Positions 1 to 10,123 of a stretch of 64,000 bases of DNA are shown here, one piece after another. Source of the DNA: Betaproteobacteria bacterium (GTDB lineage: Bacteria; Pseudomonadota; Gammaproteobacteria; Burkholderiales; Usitatibacteraceae); assembly GCA_016708825.1 (NCBI GenBank), contig JADJEZ010000004.1:186001-250000 (forward strand). Reading direction: 5' to 3'. Made by a program: the position numbers and the translations under genes. The notes beneath the pieces are model-generated. The model made no database searches. It had not been told where the DNA came from and worked only from the letters and a program-made list of their open reading frames with translations. How positions within the stretch are numbered: the stretch's first letter is position 1; each line of letters starts with the position of its first letter.

Positions 1-330
1 GCCGACGCGGAGGTCCAGCGCGTCGTCGCGCACCTGAAGAAGCAGGGCGAGGCGCAGTACATCGAGGGCATGCTCGACGACCCGGAGCTCTCCGAGGCCG
101 AGGCGGGCGGGGAATCCCCGGGCGGTGAAGCCGACCCCCTGTACGACCAGGCCGTGCAGATCGTGCTGCAGAACCGGCGCGCCTCGATTTCGCTGGTGCA
201 GCGCCACCTGCGAATCGGCTACAACCGCGCCGCGCGCCTGATCGAGGACATGGAGCGCGCGGGCCTCGTCTCGCCCATGGCCTCCAACGGCAACCGCGAG
301 ATCCTCACGCCGGCGAGGGCGGAGAAGTGA
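1..330 (+). CDS. ftsK: DNA translocase FtsK, C-terminal end (partial)
   Basis: The gene enters from the left edge; 109 codons precede its TGA stop. FtsK is the septum-anchored ATPase that pumps chromosomal DNA and activates XerCD at dif during division. What is visible is the C-terminal gamma winged-helix domain that reads polarity (KOPS) sequences, recognisable by YNRAARLIEDMERAGLVSP near the end. An acidic, Gly/Pro-rich stretch after the first 20 codons precedes it. The motor domain lies outside the window. The stop overlaps the GTG start of lolA (GTGA), so the two are probably co-transcribed. The following order lolA-rarA-serS is the same as in Escherichia coli, which supports the assignment. 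Confidence 0.93.
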   Translation, partial: ADAEVQRVVAHLKKQGEAQYIEGMLDDPELSEAEAGGESPGGEADPLYDQAVQIVLQNRRASISLVQRHLRIGYNRAARLIEDMERAGLVSPMASNGNREILTPARAEK

Positions 331-995
331 GGTACGCGCGCATCTTTCTCGCGGCCTTCGCCGCGTGGGCGGCCACTGGCGCATCGGCGGGCGCGGTCGA
401 CGCCTTTCTCGCCTTCACCGCCTCGACGCGAACGGCCACGGCGCGGTTCGAGCAACGCGTGCTCGACCGTTCGGGCCGCGAGGTGGAGCGCTCCACGGGC
501 TCGTTCGCCTTCTCCCGGCCCGGCCGCTTCCGGTGGGCCTACGACAAGCCCGTCTCGAGCCTCATCGTGGCCGACGGCACGCGGCTGTGGCTTCACGACG
601 AGGACCTGAACCAGGTCACCGTGCGGCCCATGGACCGCGTGCTCTCCGCAACCCCGGCGGCGCTGCTCGCCGGCCGCGAGGACGTGACGGCCGTGTTCAC
701 GCTGCGGGAGGCGGGACGCGATGGCGGGCTCGACTGGCTGGAGGCGGTGCCCAGGGAACGCGACACGGGCTTCGAGCGCGTGCGCATCGGCATGAAGGGC
801 ACGGTTCCGGCGGTCATGGAACTCGAGGACTCCCTGGGCGGGCGCACGGTGCTGGAATTCCCGCGCTTCCAGGCAGGTGCGCGCGTCGATCCGGCGGACT
901 TCCGCTTCACGCCGCCCAAGGGCGCGGACGTGTTGGACGAGATGGCCGTGACCGGCTCGCCGCGGGCCGCGGGAAACGCGCCGGGGAAGCCCTAG
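327..995 (+). CDS. lolA: Outer-membrane lipoprotein carrier protein LolA
   Basis: LolA is the periplasmic chaperone that takes lipoproteins released by the LolCDE ABC transporter and hands them to LolB at the outer membrane. The product is about 222 residues, normal for the family. It starts with an export signal (basic MRYAR, a hydrophobic Ala-rich core, ASAGA cleavage region). The mature part contains the family-typical pattern of a ...FEQ.... beta strand, then GRFRWAYDKP and DLNQVTVRPM. The start is GTG at 327, embedded in the ftsK stop. LolC and LolD partners are encoded near 44-46 kb in the same window. Confidence 0.93.
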   Translation: MRYARIFLAAFAAWAATGASAGAVDAFLAFTASTRTATARFEQRVLDRSGREVERSTGSFAFSRPGRFRWAYDKPVSSLIVADGTRLWLHDEDLNQVTVRPMDRVLSATPAALLAGREDVTAVFTLREAGRDGGLDWLEAVPRERDTGFERVRIGMKGTVPAVMELEDSLGGRTVLEFPRFQAGARVDPADFRFTPPKGADVLDEMAVTGSPRAAGNAPGKP

Positions 996-1033
996 GCTTT
1001 CCGCGTCCCCGGACCGCATCGGCCCGCCTGCCC

Positions 1034-2353
1034 ATGAGTGGCTCCCCCGACCTCTTTTCGGCGACCGGCGAGGCCAACGCCCCGCTCGCGGAGCGGCTGC
1101 GTCCCGCGCGGGTGGAGGACGTCGTGGGCCAGCGCCACCTCCTGGATGCGGGCCGGCCGCTCGCCGTGGCGCTCGCCTCGGGAAAGCTCCACTCGATGAT
1201 CCTCTGGGGGCCGCCGGGGGTGGGCAAGACCACGCTCGCCCGCCTCCTCGCGCGGGCGTTCGGCGCGGAGTTCATCGCCATCTCCGCCGTGCTCGCCGGG
1301 GTGAAGGAGATCCGCGAGGCCGTGGAGCGCGCGCGCCTCGCGCGCGAGGCCCACGGCCGGGCGACCATCCTCTTCGTGGACGAGGTGCACCGCTTCAACA
1401 AGTCGCAGCAGGACGCCTTCCTGCCGCACGTGGAGAACGGGCTCTTCACCTTCATCGGGGCGACCACGGAGAATCCATCCTTCGAGGTGAACGGCGCGCT
1501 CCTGTCGCGGGCGCAGGTCTATGTCCTGGAGAGCCTCGGGCAGGAGGATCTCGAACGCCTGGTCATGCGCGGGTTCGAGGCCGAAGGCATCGACGCGACC
1601 TCGGAAGCCCGCAAGCGCATCGCCGAGTTCGCGGACGGCGACGGCAGGCGCGCGCTGAACCTGGTGGAACAGGTCGCGAACGCAGCCCGCTCGGCCGCGC
1701 GGCACGGGGCCGACGTGGAATTCGTCGACGGCGTGGTCACCCGGGCCGGGAGGCGGTTCGACAAGGGCGGCGAGAACTTCTACGACCAGATCTCGGCGCT
1801 GCACAAGAGCGTGCGCGGAAGCGACCCGGACGCCTCGCTCTACTGGATGGTGCGCATGCTCGACGGCGGGGCCGATCCGCGCTACCTCACGCGGCGCATG
1901 ATTCGCATGGCGAGCGAGGACATAGGGCTCGCCGATCCGCGCGCGCTCGAGATGGCGATGCGCGCCGCCGAGGTCTACGAGCGCCTGGGATCCCCGGAGG
2001 GCGAGCTGGCGCTCGCCGAGTGCGTGGTCTACCTCGCGGTGGCCCCGAAATCCAACGCGGTCTACACCGCCTACGGCGCCGCGCGCGAGTTCGTCTCGCG
2101 CGACGGGAGCCGCCCGGTGCCGATGCACCTGCGCAACGCGCCCACGCGCCTCATGAAGGACCTGGGCTACGGCAAGGGCTACCGCTACGCGCACGACGAG
2201 GCGGGCGGCCATGCGGCGGGCGAGCGCTACCTCCCCGAGGGCATGGAGGCGCCGGGGTGGTACGAGCCCACGGACCGCGGGCTGGAGGCGAAGATCCGCG
2301 AAAAGCTCGCGTGGCTGCGGCGGCGCGACGGCGAAGGCGGGGGCAAGTCCTGA
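1034..2353 (+). CDS. rarA: Replication-associated recombination protein RarA (AAA+ ATPase)
   Basis: RarA (MgsA) is a clamp-loader-like AAA+ ATPase acting at stalled replication forks and single-strand DNA/duplex junctions. The 439-residue product has a Walker A motif GPPGVGKTT (about residues 55-63) and a Walker B/DEVHRFNK region (DEVHRFNKSQQDAF). It also has sensor 1 GATTENPSFEVN and the C-terminal tetramerisation region common to RarA/WRNIP1. The ATG at 1034 (MSGSPDLFSA) gives the expected length; the reading frame is open further upstream, but that part overlaps lolA and has no resemblance to the family. It lies 38 bases after lolA and 71 bases before serS. Confidence 0.95.
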   Translation: MSGSPDLFSATGEANAPLAERLRPARVEDVVGQRHLLDAGRPLAVALASGKLHSMILWGPPGVGKTTLARLLARAFGAEFIAISAVLAGVKEIREAVERARLAREAHGRATILFVDEVHRFNKSQQDAFLPHVENGLFTFIGATTENPSFEVNGALLSRAQVYVLESLGQEDLERLVMRGFEAEGIDATSEARKRIAEFADGDGRRALNLVEQVANAARSAARHGADVEFVDGVVTRAGRRFDKGGENFYDQISALHKSVRGSDPDASLYWMVRMLDGGADPRYLTRRMIRMASEDIGLADPRALEMAMRAAEVYERLGSPEGELALAECVVYLAVAPKSNAVYTAYGAAREFVSRDGSRPVPMHLRNAPTRLMKDLGYGKGYRYAHDEAGGHAAGERYLPEGMEAPGWYEPTDRGLEAKIREKLAWLRRRDGEGGGKS

Positions 2354-2386
2354 CGCGCTTCCGGGGGGAAGGGCGGGGCGACCGAA

Positions 2387-2392
2387 TATAAT
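2387..2392 (+). promoter_or_regulatory. Predicted -10 element upstream of serS
   Basis: A perfect TATAAT lies 32 bases before the serS ATG, in the short gap after rarA. No good -35 is seen at the usual spacing, so the call rests on the -10 hexamer and its position only. Confidence 0.45.
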
Positions 2393-2424
2393 CGCGGCTT
2401 CTCCATTCTTCGCAGCGGCCGACC

Positions 2425-3702
2425 ATGCTGGACATCCAACAGCTTCGCAAGGACCTTCCCGCCGTCGTGGCGGGACTCGCGCGCCGCGGCCTCGCCTTCG
2501 ACGAGGCGGGCTTTCGCGCCCTCGAGGACGAGAGGAAGGGCCTGCAGACGCGCACCGAGGAGCTGCAGGCGAAGCGCAATGCGCTCTCGAAGCAGGTCGG
2601 CATCCTCAAGGGCAAGGGGGAGGATGCGGGCGCGGTGCTCACCGTGGTGGGCGGCCTCGGCGAGGAGCTGAAGGCGAACGAGACGGCGCTCGCCGCGCTC
2701 CAGGAGCGCCTGAACGCCTTCCTGCGCACGATCCCGAACATTCCCCGGCCGGAAGTCGCGCAGGGCCGCTCGAGCGACGACAACGTCGAGGTGCGCCGCT
2801 GGGGCACGCCCCGGGTGTTCGATTTCCCGGTGAAGGACCACGTCGACGTGGGCGAGGGGCTCGGCATGCTCGACTTCGACACGGCGGCGAAGCTCTCCGG
2901 AGCGCGCTTCTCCGTGCTTCGGGGCGCACTGGCGCGGCTGCACCGCGCGCTCGCCCAGTTCATGCTCGACATCCACACGCAGGAGCACGGCTACACGGAG
3001 GTCTACGTCCCCTACATGGTCACGGGCGAGTGCGCCGACGGGGTCTCCAGCCTCGCCAAGTTCAGGGAAGACCTCTTCAAGCTCGAGGGCCGCGACCTCT
3101 ACCTCATTCCGACGGCCGAGTATCCGGTGACCAACTTCGTGCGCGACACGCTGCTCGAGGCGAAGGACCTGCCGCTCAGGTTCGTCTGCCACAGCCCCTG
3201 CTTCCGTTCCGAGGCGGGGAGCTACGGCAAGGACACGCGCGGCATGATCCGCCAGCACCAGTTCGACAAGGTGGAGATCGTGCAGGTGGTGCATCCGGAG
3301 AAATCGGCCGAAGCCCACGAGGAACTCACGCGCCACGCCGAGACGATCCTCGGGCGCCTGGAGCTGCCCTACCGGACGATGATGCTGTGCACCGGAGACC
3401 TCGGGTTCGCGAGTGCCAAGACCTACGACCTCGAGGTGTGGCTGCCGGGCCAGCAGGCGTACCGCGAGATCTCCTCGTGCTCGAACTACGAGGCCTTCCA
3501 GGCAAGGCGCATGCAGGCGCGGTTCAAGGGGGGCGACAAGGGTCGTGCCGAGCCGGTGCACACGCTGAACGGTTCCGGGCTCGCCGTGGGGCGCACGCTC
3601 GTGGCCCTCCTGGAGAACTGCCAGCAGGCCGACGGCTCGGTCGTGGTGCCCGCCGCGCTCGTGCCTTACCTGGGCGGCACCGAGCGGATCGCGCGCGCTT
3701 GA
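2425..3702 (+). CDS. serS: Seryl-tRNA synthetase
   Basis: SerRS charges tRNA-Ser (and tRNA-Sec) with serine. The product is 425 residues, normal for a bacterial class IIa SerRS. The N-terminal 30-100 region is the heptad-rich coiled-coil arm that grips the long variable arm of tRNA-Ser. Class II motif 2 is visible as CFRSEAGSYGKDTRG and motif 3 as NGSGLAVGRTLVALLEN near the C terminus. The ATG at 2425 (MLDIQQLRKD) is the canonical family start. The TGA overlaps the TTG start of the phosphatase gene downstream (TTGA), suggesting translational coupling. Confidence 0.97.
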   Translation: MLDIQQLRKDLPAVVAGLARRGLAFDEAGFRALEDERKGLQTRTEELQAKRNALSKQVGILKGKGEDAGAVLTVVGGLGEELKANETALAALQERLNAFLRTIPNIPRPEVAQGRSSDDNVEVRRWGTPRVFDFPVKDHVDVGEGLGMLDFDTAAKLSGARFSVLRGALARLHRALAQFMLDIHTQEHGYTEVYVPYMVTGECADGVSSLAKFREDLFKLEGRDLYLIPTAEYPVTNFVRDTLLEAKDLPLRFVCHSPCFRSEAGSYGKDTRGMIRQHQFDKVEIVQVVHPEKSAEAHEELTRHAETILGRLELPYRTMMLCTGDLGFASAKTYDLEVWLPGQQAYREISSCSNYEAFQARRMQARFKGGDKGRAEPVHTLNGSGLAVGRTLVALLENCQQADGSVVVPAALVPYLGGTERIARA

Positions 3703-4331
3703 GCACGCGGCTCGTCGTCGTGCGGCACGGCGAGACCGAGTGGAACCTGGCCTCCCGCGTCCAGGGCCACACCGACAGCCCGCTCACCGCCACGGGCGAG
3801 GCGCAGGCCGCGGCGATCGCGCGGCGCCTGGCCGGCGAGCGTTTCGACCGGATCGTCTCGAGCGACCTGGGGCGCGCCTGGCGCACCGCCCAGGCCGTGG
3901 CGGAGCGCACCGGCCGCTCGGTGGTCGCCGACGCGCGCTTTCGCGAGCGCAACTACGGGCGCGCCGAGGGGCTCACCTACGGCGAGATCGGCGTGCACTT
4001 CCCGGAAGTCTTCTCGCGCGTGCGCGACACCGACCCGGACTACGTCGTGCCGGGCGGCGAGAGCCGGCGCCAGCTCTTCGAACGCGCACGCGATGCTTTC
4101 GAGGCCCTGGCCCGCGACGCCGACGGCGCGCGCATCGTGGTGGTCTGCCACGGCGGCGTGCTCGCCGCGCTCTACCGGCACGTGAACGCGATCCCCGTCG
4201 AGGCCGCGTGGGCGGTCCCTATTCCCAACGCCTCCTACAACGCGCTCGCCTTCGATGGCGGGCGTTGGACGATCGAGGCCTGGGCCGACATCGCTCACCT
4301 CGAGGAAGTGGCGCCCGTCGTCGAACCCTGA
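3699..4331 (+). CDS. Histidine phosphatase family protein (phosphoglycerate mutase-like)
   Basis: A 210-residue member of the histidine phosphatase superfamily, type GpmB/CobC. The phosphate-accepting histidine is in VVRHGETEWN at the N terminus, followed by QGHTDSPLTATGEAQA and SSDLGRAWRTAQ. The second catalytic histidine is in VVCHGGVLAAL. These residues support a phosphatase of small phosphorylated metabolites, but the substrate cannot be read from sequence; alpha-ribazole phosphatase or a general phosphatase are both possible. The start is TTG at 3699, overlapping the serS stop. Its 3' end overlaps the convergent mltF by 37 bases. Confidence 0.85.
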   Translation: MSTRLVVVRHGETEWNLASRVQGHTDSPLTATGEAQAAAIARRLAGERFDRIVSSDLGRAWRTAQAVAERTGRSVVADARFRERNYGRAEGLTYGEIGVHFPEVFSRVRDTDPDYVVPGGESRRQLFERARDAFEALARDADGARIVVVCHGGVLAALYRHVNAIPVEAAWAVPIPNASYNALAFDGGRWTIEAWADIAHLEEVAPVVEP

Positions 4332-5704
4332 GCCTGGGCCGCGGGTCGCGGCGGCAGGGGTCCGTCGCGCGGCTGCACGCGGGAGAGGATGTCGTGGTAG
4401 TTGCGCACGTTGTCGACGAACTGCATCGCCTCGTAGCCGCGCGCGTACCCGTGCTTCAGCCGCTGGTAGGTCGCCGGATCGACGAGCCCCGGGAGTGCCA
4501 GCTTGACGTCCTGCCAGGAGTCCGGTGACAGGCCCTTGCCCTGCGCGAGGATGCGTGCGTCCTCGAGGTGCCCCACGCCGAGGTTGTATGCGGCGAGTGC
4601 GAGCCAGGTGCGGTCCGGCTCGCGAATGCGCGACGGCAGCGACTCGGCGAGCAGCCCCAGGTAGCGCGCGCCGCCGAGGATGCTCTCGCGCGGGTCGAGC
4701 CGGTCCAGGACCCGCAGCCGGTCGGCGGTGTCCTCCGTGAGCATCATCAGGCCGCGCACGCCCGTGGGCGAGGTGGCGAGCGGGTCCCAGTGCGACTCCT
4801 GGTAGCCGATGGCCGCGATCAGGCGCCAGTCGTACCCGGAAACGCGCTCGGCCTCCAGGAACAGGGGCTTCAGCTTCGGCAGCATCGTGTTGATGCGCTC
4901 GATGAGGGCGCCGGAGTCGATGGCGGTGATGCGCGCGGCGTGCGCGAAGTTGCGGTCGGCCAGGCGCTTGAGCGTGCCGTCCCGGGAAATTCTCGCGAAG
5001 AATTCCTTCATGCGGTCGAGCAGCGGCTTCTGGTCGACGGTGCCCACGCGCCAGGCGTAATCGACGGGTCGCCCGAGGGCGAAAGCCACGTCGAGTTGCG
5101 GAAAGTGCTTGCGCGCGACGGTGAACCGGGCGGAGTCGATGAGCGCCGCGTCGAGCCCGCCCCCGGCGACGCGCTCGAGCAGGTCCTCGGGCGAGGCGTC
5201 GGGCTGCAGCCGTTCGATCGGCGTGGTGAGCTTCGGCGGCGACGAGAGGAGATGGTCGGCGAAGGAATCCCCGATCACGCCGACGCGCTTGCCCGGGAGG
5301 TCGGCGAGCGACCGGGGCTTCGGGTCCTGGGTGCGCCAGACGAGCTGGTACTGCGCGGACCGGTACGAAGGGCCCCACACGAGGCCGCCCGGCAGGTCGA
5401 AATTCCTCGGCAGCAGCGCCGCCGCCAGGTGCGCGCGCCGTGACGAAAGGGCCTTCTCCGCCTTCTCGGGGCTTTCCACGAAGTCGTACTCCAGCGCCAC
5501 GCCGAGTTCCTTCGCGAAGAGCGCGACGAGATCGTGCTCGAAGCCGCCGGGGTTGCCCTGCGCGTCCTCGTACCAGGTCGCGGGCCCGTTGATGGTGACC
5601 ACCACGAGCTTGCCGCCCTCGGAGAGCGGCGTGACCGGCTTCGCGGCGTACTCGCACCCCGCCGTGAGGAACGCGAGGAGGCAAAGGAGAGTCCGCGCCG
5701 TCAT
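4295..5704 (-). CDS. mltF: Membrane-bound lytic murein transglycosylase F
   Basis: MltF cleaves peptidoglycan glycan strands non-hydrolytically, leaving anhydromuramic ends, and is anchored in the outer membrane by lipid. The 469-residue product begins with a lipoprotein signal ending in LTAGC (lipobox Cys about residue 16). A solute-binding-protein type 3 (amino-acid-binding-like) regulatory domain spans about residues 30-260. The C-terminal SLT domain carries the catalytic Glu in GYQESHWDP, followed by GVRGLMMLT and AAYNLGVGH. Length and domain order match MltF. The ATG at 5704 is preceded by a short gap to ispD on the other strand, so the two are divergently transcribed. Confidence 0.94.
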   Translation of the reverse strand: MTARTLLCLLAFLTAGCEYAAKPVTPLSEGGKLVVVTINGPATWYEDAQGNPGGFEHDLVALFAKELGVALEYDFVESPEKAEKALSSRRAHLAAALLPRNFDLPGGLVWGPSYRSAQYQLVWRTQDPKPRSLADLPGKRVGVIGDSFADHLLSSPPKLTTPIERLQPDASPEDLLERVAGGGLDAALIDSARFTVARKHFPQLDVAFALGRPVDYAWRVGTVDQKPLLDRMKEFFARISRDGTLKRLADRNFAHAARITAIDSGALIERINTMLPKLKPLFLEAERVSGYDWRLIAAIGYQESHWDPLATSPTGVRGLMMLTEDTADRLRVLDRLDPRESILGGARYLGLLAESLPSRIREPDRTWLALAAYNLGVGHLEDARILAQGKGLSPDSWQDVKLALPGLVDPATYQRLKHGYARGYEAMQFVDNVRNYHDILSRVQPRDGPLPPRPAAQAQGSTTGATSSR

Positions 5705-5806
5705 GGCCGGAAGTTTACCCGCCGCCGCCCGGGTTCGACCGGTCGCGGCGTTCCCGGCCGCGGCCCGGGGCCGAAATCGGCGATAATCGCCGCAGGAAAA
5801 CCGAGA

Positions 5807-6505
5807 ATGACGAAGATCTTCGCACTCGTGCCCGCGGCCGGGCAGGGCACGCGTCTTGGGGACGCCCTTCCCAAGCAGTACCTTCCGCTCGCCGGGCGAC
5901 CCATGATGTTCCACGCGCTCGAGGCGCTCGCCGCCGTGCCGCGCATCGACCACGTGATCGCGATCCTCTCCCCGCTCGATCGCCACTGGGGCGCCCACGA
6001 CTGGAGCGCGCTGCCGGACAAGATCGAGGCGCTCTTCGCGGGCGGCGCCTCGCGGGGCAGGAGCGTGGCCAATGCGCTCTCGCTCCTCGAGGCCCGCGCC
6101 GCCCCAGGCGACTGGATACTCGTGCACGACGCGGCGCGGCCCTGCCTCGCGAAGTCGCTGGTCGAGCAGTTCCTGGACGAGATCGAAGACGATCCCGTCG
6201 GCGGGCTCCTCGCCATGCCGCTCGCCGACACGCTCAAGCGCGGGGAGGAATCGATGCGCGTGGGCGAGACGATCCCGCGCGCGGGCCTGTGGCGGGCGCA
6301 GACGCCGCAGATGTTCCGCTACGGGCTCCTCAGGCGTGCGCTCGAGCGCGAGGCGGAGAGCACCGACGAGTCCCAGGCCGTGGAGGCCCTCGGGCAGATG
6401 CCGCGCATCGTGCAGGGCGAGAATGCGAACCTCAAGGTGACCTTCGCCGACGACATCGCGCTCGCGGAGATGATCCTCGCGCGCCAGCAGGGGAAGGCGG
6501 CATGA
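5807..6505 (+). CDS. ispD: 2-C-methyl-D-erythritol 4-phosphate cytidylyltransferase
   Basis: IspD transfers CMP from CTP to methylerythritol 4-phosphate, the third step of the non-mevalonate isoprenoid pathway. The 232-residue product has the nucleotide-binding loop VPAAGQGTRLG at the N terminus with KQYLPLAGRPM after it, the HDAARPCL motif in the middle, and the RAQTPQMFRYGLL region that contacts substrate. The ATG at 5807 follows a -10-like GATAAT (5782-5787) inside the small palindrome GGCGATAATCGCC. The stop overlaps the ispF start (ATGA), so ispD and ispF form one translation-coupled unit. Confidence 0.96.
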   Translation: MTKIFALVPAAGQGTRLGDALPKQYLPLAGRPMMFHALEALAAVPRIDHVIAILSPLDRHWGAHDWSALPDKIEALFAGGASRGRSVANALSLLEARAAPGDWILVHDAARPCLAKSLVEQFLDEIEDDPVGGLLAMPLADTLKRGEESMRVGETIPRAGLWRAQTPQMFRYGLLRRALEREAESTDESQAVEALGQMPRIVQGENANLKVTFADDIALAEMILARQQGKAA

Positions 6506-6984
6506 GCGCAGCGCGCATCGGCCAGGGCTACGACGTCCATGCGCTGGTGGCGGGGCGCCGGCTCGTGATCGGCGGCGTGGAGATCGCCCACGACATGGGG
6601 CTCCTCGGCCACAGCGACGCGGACGTCCTCCTGCACGCGATCTGCGACGCGCTCCTCGGGGCCGCGGCGCTGGGCGACATAGGCCGGCACTTTCCCGACA
6701 CCGACCCGCGCTTCAAGGACGCCGACAGCCGGGAACTCCTGCGCCAGGTCGCGAAGCTCCTCGTCGCGCGCGGTCTCGCCGTGGGCAACGTCGATGCGAC
6801 CATCGTCGCCCAGGCGCCGAGGATGGCCCCGCATATCCCGGCGATGGTGGCGAACATCGCCGCCGATCTCGGCACCGACGCCTCCCGCGTGAACGTGAAG
6901 GCGACGACGACGGAGGGGCTCGGGTTCGCGGGGCGCGGGGAGGGAATCGCCGCGCAGGCGGTGTGCCTGCTGGTCGCGTGCTAG
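6502..6984 (+). CDS. ispF: 2-C-methyl-D-erythritol 2,4-cyclodiphosphate synthase
   Basis: IspF forms the cyclic diphosphate from the IspE product in the isoprenoid pathway. The 160-residue length is typical. Metal-binding residues are visible in GYDVHAL and GHSDADVLLHAI. The family signatures ALGDIGRHFPDTD and KATTTEGLGFAGRGEG are also present. It overlaps ispD by four bases. Its end lies 16 bases from the convergent kinase gene. Confidence 0.97.
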   Translation: MSAARIGQGYDVHALVAGRRLVIGGVEIAHDMGLLGHSDADVLLHAICDALLGAAALGDIGRHFPDTDPRFKDADSRELLRQVAKLLVARGLAVGNVDATIVAQAPRMAPHIPAMVANIAADLGTDASRVNVKATTTEGLGFAGRGEGIAAQAVCLLVAC

Positions 6985-7000
6985 GCGCGGCGGGGGCGCC

Positions 7001-7001
<1 letters not shown>
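6983..7001. terminator. Possible hairpin between the convergent ispF and kinase genes
   Basis: An inverted repeat AGGCGC / GCGCCT with a seven-base GC loop spans the gap between the two converging stops and includes bases of both stop codons. There is no T-run on either side, so it would be at most a weak or factor-assisted terminator. Confidence 0.3.
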
Positions 7002-8290
<1,289 letters not shown>

Positions 8291-8454
8291 CGGGGTAGGC
8301 CGGGTGGATGCCTGGATGGGATTCGCTCGCGGCAGTTTAACCGAACTGCCGGCGCCCGGCGATGCGGCCGCGGGGCCCGCGGCGCCCGGCGTTTGATCCT
8401 CGCGGCGACGGCGGCGATAATGTCCCGTCCAGGGACGAACACGGGGAACACGGC

Positions 8455-9015
8455 ATGCCGGCGACACTTATCGAAGCGGTACGCGCGGGCGACATCGAGG
8501 CGGTAGGCAGGCTGGCGGCGGGCGGGGCGGCGCGGGAAGCGGACGCCGAGGGCGTCACGGCGCTCATGCTCGCGGCGGGACTGGGCAACGCCCGCGCCGT
8601 CGCCGCCCTGCTCGCCGCCGGAGCCGACGTGAACGCCGCCGACGCGCGCGGCTTCACGCCGCTCTTCCACGGCTGCTACAACGCCGACGAGGACCGGGGC
8701 TATCCGGAAGTGGTGCGCGCGCTCCTCGCGGCCGGCGCCGACCCGGAAGCGAAGATCGGCTACGGCGTGCGCCCGCTCATGTACGCCGCGGGCAACGGGG
8801 AGGCGGGTGTCGTGGAGGCCCTGCTCGGGGCGGGGGCGGATCCCGCGGCCCGAAACGATGGCGACCGCACCGCGCTCATGATCGTGAAGGACCGCGACTA
8901 CGTGGACGTGATCAACCTCCTGCACGAGGCCGAACTCGCCCTCGGCGGCGAGAACAGCGGCACGCGCAACGCCCCCGACCGGCAGGTCGTGACCTTTCTC
9001 AAGCGCGACCGCTAG
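8455..9015 (+). CDS. Ankyrin repeat protein
   Basis: A 186-residue protein built almost wholly of ankyrin repeats. At least three to four repeats are readable, with consensus pieces GVTALMLAAGLGNARAVAALL, then GADVNAADARGFTPLFHGC, and GVRPLMYAAGNGEAGVVEALL. There is no signal peptide or membrane segment, so it is probably a cytoplasmic protein-binding module of unknown partner. It diverges from the kinase gene. A GATAAT-like -10 lies about 35 bases upstream of the ATG. Its 3' end overlaps the convergent mnmH gene by 17 bases. Confidence 0.85.
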   Translation: MPATLIEAVRAGDIEAVGRLAAGGAAREADAEGVTALMLAAGLGNARAVAALLAAGADVNAADARGFTPLFHGCYNADEDRGYPEVVRALLAAGADPEAKIGYGVRPLMYAAGNGEAGVVEALLGAGADPAARNDGDRTALMIVKDRDYVDVINLLHEAELALGGENSGTRNAPDRQVVTFLKRDR

Positions 9016-10123
9016 GCCGGGCAGTATCCGCGGGCTCGCGCGACGCGGCCTCGATTCGGCGCGCCAGCGCGAGGAACGCCTCCCGGGAGCCCTCGGGGAC
9101 CGCAACCGCCGCCGCCGCCGCGGCGCCGGCATAGTTGCGGTACATGGAGCGGTGGTAGGCGGGGTCGTAGTGGAATTCGAGGAGATCGGACACGAGGTCG
9201 CGCCACGCGCCGTCGCGCACCAGCGCGTCCCAGCGCGCGATCCGGTCGGCGCCATGCAGGTGCGCGAGGCAGGCGAGCTTCTCGCGCAGCGTCCCGGGGT
9301 CGGCGACCAGGTGCGTGTAGTCCTCGAGCAGGAGCGCGACCCGGACTTCCGCCGGCGCCTCCAGGCGCAGGCATTCGCCTTCGCGCATCCGGTGCATGAG
9401 CGCCTCGGGCACGCGCAGGTTTCCCACCTTGCGGCTCTCCGATTCCGCGTAGACGGGGCGCGCCGGGTCGAATGCCGACAGCGCGGACCAGATCGCCGTC
9501 TCGAAGGCCTTCTGGGAGGGCTGCGGGGCGCCGGGGAGCTAGCCCAGCACCGAGCCGCGATGGGCCGCGAGGAGTTCCAGGTCCAGCACCTGCGTGCCCG
9601 TGGCCGCGAGCGCCTCCAGCAATCGGCTCTTGCCCGAGCCCGTGGCGCCGCAGACGATGCGGAACGCAAAGCGCTCCGGCATCCGCTCCAGCTCGGTGGC
9701 GACCTGGCGCCGGAAGGCCTTGTAGCCGCCGTCGAGCTGGACCGCGTTCCAGCCCACCTGTCGCAGCACGTGGGTGAGCGCGCCGGAGCGCGAGCCTCCG
9801 CGCCAGCAGTAGACGAGCGCTCTCCAGTTCCGGGGCCGGTCGGCGAAGGTGGTGGAGACGATTCGCGCGATGTTGGCGGCGACGAGCGGGGCGCCGAGGC
9901 GCTTCGCCTCGAAGGCGCCGCGCTCCTGGTAGAGCGTGCCGACGCGCGCGCGCTCCTCGTCGTCGAGCACCGGGCAGTTCACGGCGCCCGGGAGATGGTC
10001 CTCGGCGAATTCCGACGGGCTTCGCGCGTCGACGATCGCATCCCATTGCGCGAGCTCGGCCGCCGTGAGCGGCAGCCGAGCGCACGGCGCGGGGCGCTCG
10101 CGCGAGGCGGGGACGTCGGTCAT
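8999..10123 (-). pseudogene. mnmH: tRNA 2-selenouridine synthase MnmH, interrupted by an in-frame TAG
   Basis: MnmH (SelU/YbbB) replaces the sulfur of 2-thiouridine at the wobble base of tRNA-Lys, -Glu and -Gln with selenium from selenophosphate, via a geranylated intermediate. From ATG 10123 the frame encodes the rhodanese domain with the catalytic Cys in LVYCWRGGSRSG, then the P-loop GATGSGKSRLLEAL, then LAAHRGSVLG. There it meets TAG (9541-9539). The same frame resumes at once with LPGAPQPSQKAFETAIW and ends with FHYDPAYHRSMY. No frameshift is needed; read through, the protein would be 374 residues, the family length. It overlaps tesA by four bases (ATGA). Nonsense mutation, sequence error and readthrough all remain possible. 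Confidence 0.85.

Noticed and set aside
992..2212. Long open frame antisense to rarA
   Set aside because: It encodes low-complexity Arg/Ala/His-rich sequence with no family resemblance; very GC-rich genes create such frames. Many others (for example antisense to ppk1, lolC and relA) were dropped for the same reason.
8999..10123. Selenocysteine or pyrrolysine insertion in mnmH
   Set aside because: Selenocysteine uses TGA, not TAG, and homologues have no special residue at this position. Pyrrolysine is very rare and no supporting genes are visible.
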